From assembly GCF_030816915.1 (NCBI RefSeq), contig NZ_JAUSYN010000002.1:4167501-4231500 (forward strand): 64,000 bases of DNA, read 5' to 3'. Source of the DNA: Streptomyces sp. B3I8. Lineage in GTDB: Bacteria > Actinomycetota > Actinomycetes > Streptomycetales > Streptomycetaceae. The translations under genes were made by a program, and so were the position numbers. Below, in pieces: positions 55,555 to 62,021 of the stretch; the first letter of the stretch is position 1; every line of letters starts with the position of its first letter. Under the pieces are notes generated by a model. The model did no database searches. It was given only the letters and a program-made list of their open reading frames with translations, and was not told the origin of the DNA.

Positions 55555-56679
55555 GTGACTGAGATCGAGATCGGGCGCGGCAAGCGCGGCCGCCGGGCGT
55601 ACGCCTTCGACGACATCGCCGTCGTCCCCAGCCGCCGTACGCGGGACCCGAAGGAGGTCTCGATAGCCTGGCAGATCGACGCCTACCGGTTCGAGCTGCC
55701 GTTCCTGGCCGCCCCCATGGACTCGGTCGTCTCCCCGGCCACCGCGATCCGGATCGGTGAGCTCGGCGGCCTCGGCGTGCTGAACCTCGAGGGTCTGTGG
55801 ACGCGGTACGAGGACCCGCAGCCCCTCCTCGACGAGATCGTCGAGCTGCCCGCGGAGAGCGCCAGCCGCCGGCTGCAGGAGATCTACCGGGCGCCCATCA
55901 AGGAAGAGCTGATCGGGCAGCGCATCAAGGAGGTGCGCGACTCCGGCGTCGTCACGGCGGCGGCACTGTCCCCGCAGCGCACGGCCCAGTTCTCCAAGGC
56001 GGTCGTCGACGCGGGCGTGGACATCTTCGTCATCCGCGGGACGACGGTCTCAGCCGAACACGTGTCCGGTTCCCACGAGCCGCTCAACCTGAAGCAGTTC
56101 ATCTACGAGCTCGACGTCCCGGTGATCGTCGGTGGCTGCGCCACCTACACCGCGGCCCTGCACCTGATGCGGACGGGTGCGGCGGGCGTCCTGGTCGGTT
56201 TCGGCGGCGGCGCCGCGCACACCACGCGCAATGTGCTCGGCATCCAGGTCCCGATGGCCACGGCCGTCGCGGACGTGGCGGCGGCCCGCCGCGACTACAT
56301 GGACGAGTCCGGCGGCCGGTACGTCCACGTGATCGCTGACGGCGGTGTCGGCTGGTCCGGTGACCTGCCCAAGGCGATCGCGTGCGGCGCCGACTCCGTG
56401 ATGATGGGTTCCCCGCTCGCCCGCGCGACGGACGCGCCGGGCCGCGGCCACCACTGGGGCATGGAGGCGGTCAACGAGGAGCTGCCGCGCGGCCAGAAGG
56501 TCGACCTCGGCACGGTCGGCACCATAGAGGAGGTCCTCACCGGCCCCTCGCGCATCCCGGACGGCTCCATGAACATCTTCGGCGCCCTGCGCCGTGCCAT
56601 GGCCACGACCGGCTACAGCGAGCTCAAGGAGTTCCAGCGCGTCGAGGTGACGGTGGCGGACTCGCAGCACAAGCGGTGA
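55555..56679 (+). CDS. guaB3: IMP dehydrogenase-family protein GuaB3, catalytic Cys replaced
   Basis: This 374-residue IMPDH-like barrel lacks CBS domains. The N-terminus (RAYAFDDIAVVPSRRTRDPK, LAAPMDSVVSPATAI) and the phosphate-binding region HVIADGGVGWSGDLPKAIACGADSVMMGSPL (positions 305-335) are family-like. The segment aligned with the catalytic loop reads GFGGGAAHTTR, so His222 replaces the catalytic Cys. This is the GuaB3 type that sits beside guaB in actinobacteria, including mycobacteria; its biochemical role is not settled. The start is GTG 55555. It ends in a 16-bp terminator. Confidence 0.9.
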   Translation: MTEIEIGRGKRGRRAYAFDDIAVVPSRRTRDPKEVSIAWQIDAYRFELPFLAAPMDSVVSPATAIRIGELGGLGVLNLEGLWTRYEDPQPLLDEIVELPAESASRRLQEIYRAPIKEELIGQRIKEVRDSGVVTAAALSPQRTAQFSKAVVDAGVDIFVIRGTTVSAEHVSGSHEPLNLKQFIYELDVPVIVGGCATYTAALHLMRTGAAGVLVGFGGGAAHTTRNVLGIQVPMATAVADVAAARRDYMDESGGRYVHVIADGGVGWSGDLPKAIACGADSVMMGSPLARATDAPGRGHHWGMEAVNEELPRGQKVDLGTVGTIEEVLTGPSRIPDGSMNIFGALRRAMATTGYSELKEFQRVEVTVADSQHKR

Positions 56680-56701
56680 CACCGCGCCGCGCCTGAGCGC
56701 G

Positions 56702-56744
56702 GAAAGGGGCCCGGCCGTCCGAGAGGGGCGGCCGGGCCCCTTTC
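56702..56744 (+). terminator. intrinsic terminator after guaB3
   Basis: Perfect 16-bp arms 56702-56717 and 56729-56744 (GAAAGGGGCCCGGCCG/CGGCCGGGCCCCTTTC) with an 11-nt loop lie 22 bp after the stop. Confidence 0.88.
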
Positions 56745-56933
56745 GCATGCCCAACTGCGGTGCTGGGAGCACGTTTTCGCAGAAGGGGGCGTGCGGTGGT
56801 TCGCGGTGAAAACGGGCGGTACGGCGCCGCCGGGACGGTAGCGTCCGTTTCCGGCGCCCCAGTTGTCTGGGTCGCCCTCTTCCAAGGACATCGTTCCGGA
56901 CCCCGGCCGTCGGGGCCCGGCCCGAGTTCGCAC

Positions 56934-57098
56934 GTGCTGTCCACCGGGTCTCTGGGCAGCGTCGTGGAAGGGGGCGCCCATGGGACGTCACCGCAGGCCC
57001 ACCCGCTGGGACCGGATCCGTCCTCGGACGGTGCAGTGCCGGAGGAGGTGGATCTTGCGGATTTTTGGATGGTGAGCGGCCACCCCTACGACGATTAG
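56934..57098 (+). CDS. candidate 54-residue acidic small protein
   Basis: In the 554-bp gap 56680-57233 one short frame ends in a non-random acidic stretch (AVPEEVDLADFWMVSGHPYDD). GTG 56934 is the guessed start, with no strong ribosome-binding site. A competing frame gives a basic peptide from ATG 56980. I cannot tell whether either is translated. Otherwise the gap holds two terminators. Confidence 0.25.
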   Translation: MLSTGSLGSVVEGGAHGTSPQAHPLGPDPSSDGAVPEEVDLADFWMVSGHPYDD

Positions 57099-57123
57099 GG
57101 GTGGACACTCCGTGAACCATCTT

Positions 57124-57157
57124 GGAGCCTGCCTCAGTGCCCACTGGGGCGGGCTCC
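57124..57157. terminator. hairpin terminator for the 57234 gene
   Basis: GGAGCCTGCC-T-CAGTG pairs with CACTG-GGGCGGGCTCC around CC, with one T-G pair. It lies 77 bp beyond the minus-strand stop. Confidence 0.6.
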
Positions 57158-57233
57158 GGCGATCCCACGGTAGCGGCGGTATCGCCCGTGTGCCACCAGC
57201 TCCGGAAGCTCGCCGTTCACCCGCGCGCCCCCT

Positions 57234-58460
57234 TCACAACCGATGTGCCGCCCCTGTGGGTGCCGCCCCGCGCGTGTCGAGGAGAAGCTGGGCCTTGACC
57301 GACAGGCCCTGGAGGTCGTACGTGCGGTGCTGCTGGAGCAGGATCGTCAGGTCGGCGTCGGCGACCGCCTCGTAGAGCGAGTCCGCGCGCGGCACGGGGC
57401 GGCCGAGCACGTTCCAGGAGTGCACCAGCGGGTCGTGGTAGCTCACGGAGGCGCCGAGCTCCGTCAGCCGTACGGCGATCTCGTGCGCCGGTGCGCCCTC
57501 CAGGTCGGCGACGTCCGGCTTGTAGGTGACGCCCAGCAGCAGCACGCGTGCGGCCCGCGCGGACTTGCCGTGTTCGTTGAGGAGCGCGGCGGCGCGCTGG
57601 ACGACGTACTGCGGCATGTCGTCGTTGACCTGCTGGGCGAGCTCCACCATGCGCAGCGTGCGGCCGGCGGCGACGGCTCCGTGGGGGCCGGTCAGGTCGT
57701 CGAGCGGGACGGCGTGGCCGCCGACGCCGGGGCCGGGGCGGAACGCCTGGAAGCCGAACGGCTTGGTCTCCGCGCAGCGCACGACGTCCCACAGGTCGAC
57801 GCCGAGTTCGTGGCAGAGCACGGCCATCTCGTTGACGAGCGCGATGTTGACGTGCCGGTAGTTGGTCTCCAGAAGTTGCACGGTCTCCGCCTCGCGCGGG
57901 CCGCGCGCGCGTACCACCTTGTCGGTGAGGCGGCCGTAGAACGCGGCGGCCGACTCGGTGCAGGCGGGGGTGAGCCCGCCGATCACCTTGGGGGTGTTGG
58001 CGGGGGTGAAGCCGCGGTTGCCGGGGTCGACGCGGCTCGGCGAGTACGCGAGGTGGAAGTCGCGGCCGGCCCGCAGTCCGGACCCCTCCTCCAGCAGCGG
58101 GCGCAGGAATTCCTCCGTGGTCCCCGGGTACACGGCCGACTCCAGGATCACCGTGGTGTGCGGGCGCAGCCGGGCCGCGAGGGCGCGGGCGGCGGCCTCC
58201 ACCTGTCCGAGGTCGAGCGCGCCGTCGTCGCCGCGCGGAGTGGGAGGGCAGATGACGGCGGTGCGGACGCGGCCGAGCTCGGCGGGGCCCGAGGTGACGC
58301 GGAAGCCGCTCGCGCGCATCCGGCGCAGTTCCGCGGCGGTGAGGGAGCCGGCGTCCGGCCCCGTGCGGTATCCGACGGTGGGAATACCGGCTGTCACAGC
58401 GGCCTGGGCCAGGGGCATGCCCAGGTGACCGAGTCCGATGACGGCGAGATCTGCGGGCAT
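57234..58460 (-). CDS. nucleotide-sugar dehydrogenase-like protein, catalytic Cys replaced by Ala
   Basis: This 408-residue member of the UDP-glucose/ManNAc dehydrogenase superfamily has the N-terminal Rossmann motif DLAVIGLGHLGMPLA. ESAVYPGTTEEFL, AYSPSRVDPGN, LLETNYRHVNIALVNEMAVL and the C-terminal VLLLGVTYKPDVADLEGAPA also fit WecC-type enzymes. The active-site segment reads GPGVGGHAVPLDD where WecC types have GHC-I-P-x-D; Ala250 replaces the nucleophilic Cys needed for the second oxidation. It could be a one-step (alcohol to aldehyde) enzyme, a binding protein, or inactive. ATG 58460 is used; a start at 58481 would add seven residues. Confidence 0.85.
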   Translation of the reverse strand: MPADLAVIGLGHLGMPLAQAAVTAGIPTVGYRTGPDAGSLTAAELRRMRASGFRVTSGPAELGRVRTAVICPPTPRGDDGALDLGQVEAAARALAARLRPHTTVILESAVYPGTTEEFLRPLLEEGSGLRAGRDFHLAYSPSRVDPGNRGFTPANTPKVIGGLTPACTESAAAFYGRLTDKVVRARGPREAETVQLLETNYRHVNIALVNEMAVLCHELGVDLWDVVRCAETKPFGFQAFRPGPGVGGHAVPLDDLTGPHGAVAAGRTLRMVELAQQVNDDMPQYVVQRAAALLNEHGKSARAARVLLLGVTYKPDVADLEGAPAHEIAVRLTELGASVSYHDPLVHSWNVLGRPVPRADSLYEAVADADLTILLQQHRTYDLQGLSVKAQLLLDTRGAAPTGAAHRL

Positions 58461-58796
58461 GGGGTGGGCCGTCCTTCCCAATAACCGGAGCGGGGCAGGC
58501 GCGCAAGCCCAGTGGACAGAATGAGCGAGCGCAATGTCAGACTAGGAGTAAATATGACCGAATTGCTGGATTGGTTCGGCGCGTCTTCATGAGTGTTCCG
58601 GTGGGCGCGGGCGTGCTCGGGCGCCGCGCGGGCGGCTTCCGGTGTGCGCGGGTGGCCCGGCGCGCGCGGTTGTCCACAGGCTGAGGGCGGCTGGTGGCCG
58701 ATGTCCGGCAAGACGGTCAGAATTGCGGGCACGGGGGTTGTGAGCCGGGACTCGCCGGACGGGTGAGGCCGACGCGACGAACAGCGGGAGGCAGCG
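58461..58796. promoter_or_regulatory. divergent gap with an AT-rich patch and possible leader peptide
   Basis: This is a 336-bp gap between the dehydrogenase-like gene and glpD. At 58500-58592 it is AT-richer than anything nearby. It contains AGGAG, then ATG 58554 opening a 12-residue frame (MTELLDWFGASS) that ends at 58592 in an ATGA junction with a second short frame. The promoters of both flanking genes must lie here but are not resolved. Confidence 0.35.
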
Positions 58797-60503
58797 GTGA
58801 GGACAGCGGCACTGGGTCCGGCGCAGCGCGCCGAGGCACTGGCGGGAATGGCCGAGCGCGAGCTGGACGTGCTGGTCGTGGGAGCGGGCGTGGTCGGCGC
58901 GGGCACGGCCCTGGACGCTGCAACCCGCGGCCTGTCCACGGGACTGGTCGAGGCCCGTGACTGGGCGTCCGGCACCTCCAGCCGGTCCAGCAAGCTCATC
59001 CACGGCGGACTGCGCTATCTGGAGATGCTCGACTTCGCACTGGTGCGCGAGGCGCTGAAGGAGCGTGGACTGCTGCTCGAACGCCTCGCCCCCCACCTGG
59101 TCAAACCGGTCCCGTTCCTCTACCCCCTTCAGCACAAGGGCTGGGAGCGGCTGTACGCGGGCTCGGGCGTCGCACTCTACGACGCCATGTCGATGGCCCG
59201 GAGCCATGGCCGCGGCCTGCCCGGACACCGTCACCTGACCCGCCGCCATGCCCTGCGCGTGGCTCCCTGCCTGAAGAAGGACGCCCTGGTCGGCGCGTTG
59301 CAGTATTACGACGCGCAGATGGACGACGCCCGTTACGTCGCCACCCTGGTGCGCACCGCCGCCTCCTACGGCGCCCGGGTCGCCAACCGCGCGCGCGTCA
59401 CCGGGTTCCTGCGCGAGGGCGAGCGTGTCGTCGGCGCCCGCGTGCAGGACGTCGAGGGCGGCGGGGAGTACGAGGTGCGCGCCAAGCAGGTCGTCAACGC
59501 GACCGGGGTGTGGACCGACGACACCCAGGCGATGGTCGGCGAGCGCGGCCAGTTCCACGTGCGGGCCTCCAAGGGTATCCATCTGGTCGTGCCCAAGGAC
59601 CGCATCCACTCCACCACCGGGCTCATCCTGCGCACCGAGAAGTCCGTCCTGTTCGTGATCCCCTGGGGGCGGCACTGGATCGTCGGCACCACCGACACCG
59701 ACTGGGACCTGGACAAGGCCCACCCGGCGGCCTCCAGCGCCGACATCGACTACCTGCTCGAACACGTCAACTCCGTGCTCGCGGTGCCCCTCACCCGGGA
59801 CGACGTCCAGGGCGTGTACGCGGGGCTGCGCCCACTGCTCGCCGGGGAGTCGGACGCCACCAGCAAACTCTCCCGCGAGCACACGGTCGCCCACCCGGTG
59901 CCGGGTCTCGTGGTCGTCGCGGGCGGCAAGTACACGACGTACCGGGTCATGGCCAAGGACGCGGTGGACGAGGCGGTGCACGGCCTGGACCAGCGGGTCG
60001 CGGACTGCGTCACCGAGGACGTTCCGCTGCTCGGTGCCGAGGGCTACCGGGCGCTGTGGAACACGCGGGCGCGCACCGCCGCGCGGACCGGCCTGCACGT
60101 GGTGCGGCTCGAACACCTGCTGAACCGTTACGGCTCACTCACCCAGGAGGTCCTCGACCTGATCGTGGAGGACCCCTCGCTCGGCGCGCCGCTCCCGGGC
60201 GCCGACGACTACCTGCGCGCCGAGGTCGTCTACGCCGCCTCGCACGAGGGCGCCCGGCACCTGGACGACGTCCTGACCCGGCGCACCCGCATCTCCATCG
60301 AGACCTTCGACCGCGGGACGCGCAGCGCCCGGGAGGCCGCGCGTCTGATGGCGCCGGTACTGGGCTGGGACGAGGACCGGATCGAGCGCGAGGTCCAGCA
60401 CTACGAGAAGCGCGTCGAGGCCGAGCGCGAGTCGCAGCGCCAGCCGGACGACCTGACGGCCGACGCGGCACGGCTGGGTGCGCCGGACATCGTGCCGCTG
60501 TAG
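58797..60503 (+). CDS. glpD: glycerol-3-phosphate dehydrogenase, FAD-dependent
   Basis: GlpD oxidises glycerol-3-phosphate to dihydroxyacetone phosphate and passes electrons to quinones at the membrane. The 568-residue protein has the FAD-binding LDVLVVGAGVVGAGTALDAA, the signature SSRSSKLIHGGLRYLE, QYYDAQMDDARYVATLVRTA and the GGKYTTYRVMAKDAVD region. The C-terminal helical domain (residues 400-540) is present. The start is GTG 58797 with GGGAGGCAGCG ahead. No glpF/glpK is adjacent in this window. Confidence 0.95.
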   Translation: MRTAALGPAQRAEALAGMAERELDVLVVGAGVVGAGTALDAATRGLSTGLVEARDWASGTSSRSSKLIHGGLRYLEMLDFALVREALKERGLLLERLAPHLVKPVPFLYPLQHKGWERLYAGSGVALYDAMSMARSHGRGLPGHRHLTRRHALRVAPCLKKDALVGALQYYDAQMDDARYVATLVRTAASYGARVANRARVTGFLREGERVVGARVQDVEGGGEYEVRAKQVVNATGVWTDDTQAMVGERGQFHVRASKGIHLVVPKDRIHSTTGLILRTEKSVLFVIPWGRHWIVGTTDTDWDLDKAHPAASSADIDYLLEHVNSVLAVPLTRDDVQGVYAGLRPLLAGESDATSKLSREHTVAHPVPGLVVVAGGKYTTYRVMAKDAVDEAVHGLDQRVADCVTEDVPLLGAEGYRALWNTRARTAARTGLHVVRLEHLLNRYGSLTQEVLDLIVEDPSLGAPLPGADDYLRAEVVYAASHEGARHLDDVLTRRTRISIETFDRGTRSAREAARLMAPVLGWDEDRIEREVQHYEKRVEAERESQRQPDDLTADAARLGAPDIVPL

Positions 60504-60627
60504 CCGGCGGTCTCGCTGGTTCCCCGCTTCTCCGTCTCCCGGCCTGGCCGCTTCGCCGTTTCCCCGCTGCGCTGTTTCACTCGAACGGGTGGCCCGAGGT
60601 GGGATCTCCGTTCGGAACCCGGTCGTT

Positions 60628-61812
60628 CTACGGGGTGCGGGCGCAGAACCCGGCCGACAGCAGGTCCCGCTCGAGGCCGGAGTCGGCGAACGCGTCCGTG
60701 TTCACACGGTAGGTGAGTACACGGCGACCGTCGACGGTGGCCGCGGTGCGCACGTAGCTGCCCGGTATCCGGCCGGAGTGTCCCCACACGGTCGTCCCGC
60801 ACGGAAGGGTCACCGGATAAATGCCCGCGCCGTACACGCCTTGTGCGGCACGGGTGTCGAGCATCTCGTGCAGCCAGTGCGGGGGCAGCAGTTCACCGCC
60901 GAGCAGGGCCGCGTAGAAGCGGCCGAGGTCGGCGAGTGTGGTCACCAGCTCACCCGCCGCGCCGGCCACGCGCGGGTCGAGCGCGGTGACGTCGGACCCG
61001 TCGGCGGCGTAGGCCCGGCCGTGCGGGGAGGGAAGAGTGGTGCGGGAGCCCGGGAAGGAGGTGCCCGTCAGACGCAGGGGGGTGAGGATGCGGCGCTCGG
61101 CCTCGGCCGCGTACGAGTGCCCGGTCACCTGCCGCACGACCATGCCGAGCAGTACGTAGTTGGTGTTGGAGTACGAGTAGCGGCCCGGCGCCGCGGGGGA
61201 GTGGGTGAGAGCGAGACGCACGGCCTCGCGCGGGGGCAGGGGTACCCGGCCCCTGGTGTCCGCGGTGAAGTCGGCCAGGCCGCTGGTCTGCGTGAGCAGG
61301 GAACGCAGGGTGAGGGCGTTGCCGTCGTTGCCGTGTCCGTGCACCAGCCCGGGCAGATGGTCCTCGACGGAGTCCGACAGCGACAGACGGTGCTCGGCGG
61401 CGAGTTGGAGGACGACGGTGGCCAGGAAGGTCTTGGTGACGTTGCCGGCCCGGAAGTGGTCGGAGAGACGGAGACCGCCCCCGCCTCCGTTTCCCGCCCT
61501 GCCTCCGTGTCCGCCCTCGGCCCTGGCACCGCCGTCCCTGGCGTCGGCATCGCCGTCGGTGTCCTCCTCGGCCGCGGTGGGCGTCGAGTCGTCTTCCGCG
61601 TGGGCGAAGTGAGAACCCGTCGGGCCCTGAGTGAGGAGCGCGCCGGCGGGAACTCCCGTACGAGAGACCAGAATCGACAGGACGGTGTCCGTCGCCGGCC
61701 TTCCCCGAACCCCGGGGACGGTCGGTGCCGCGGGGTCGTGGGGGGCGAGCGCGAGCAGGGGGAGGCTCATGGCCACGGCCACCAGGGAGTGGCGGACCCG
61801 GCGAAGCGGCAT
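60628..61812 (-). CDS. serine beta-lactamase/DD-peptidase-like protein, catalytic Ser replaced by Asn
   Basis: This 394-residue secreted protein has a signal peptide (RHSLVAVAMSLPLLALAPH, residues 7-25). It has the class C beta-lactamase / D-alanyl-D-alanine carboxypeptidase fold: the SxxK motif position reads RAGNVTKTF (Asn124, Lys127), the YxN motif is YSN at 214-216 and the third motif is HSG at 345-347. The nucleophile serine is thus missing while the other motifs are intact. An Asp/Gly-rich insert of about 45 residues lies just before. It may be a ligand-binding pseudo-hydrolase. ATG 61812 follows GAGGACGCCG. Confidence 0.85.
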   Translation of the reverse strand: MPLRRVRHSLVAVAMSLPLLALAPHDPAAPTVPGVRGRPATDTVLSILVSRTGVPAGALLTQGPTGSHFAHAEDDSTPTAAEEDTDGDADARDGGARAEGGHGGRAGNGGGGGLRLSDHFRAGNVTKTFLATVVLQLAAEHRLSLSDSVEDHLPGLVHGHGNDGNALTLRSLLTQTSGLADFTADTRGRVPLPPREAVRLALTHSPAAPGRYSYSNTNYVLLGMVVRQVTGHSYAAEAERRILTPLRLTGTSFPGSRTTLPSPHGRAYAADGSDVTALDPRVAGAAGELVTTLADLGRFYAALLGGELLPPHWLHEMLDTRAAQGVYGAGIYPVTLPCGTTVWGHSGRIPGSYVRTAATVDGRRVLTYRVNTDAFADSGLERDLLSAGFCARTP

Positions 61813-62021
61813 CGGCGTCCTCGTTTCGTCACCGCACATCATGGAGGGAGGCAGGTCGTCCGTGTGCGCCAGGTGGTGGGAGCGCGCCCGCTCCGGGCGG
61901 AGGTCCGGCCGTGGGCGCCGCGCGCCCGGGCCGGGCCGTCGTACGGGCACCCTGGGCGTGGGACGGTCCGTGGGTGAGGGACAATGAAGGCTCTGTCAGG
62001 GCGGGTTGCATGAGGGGACGC

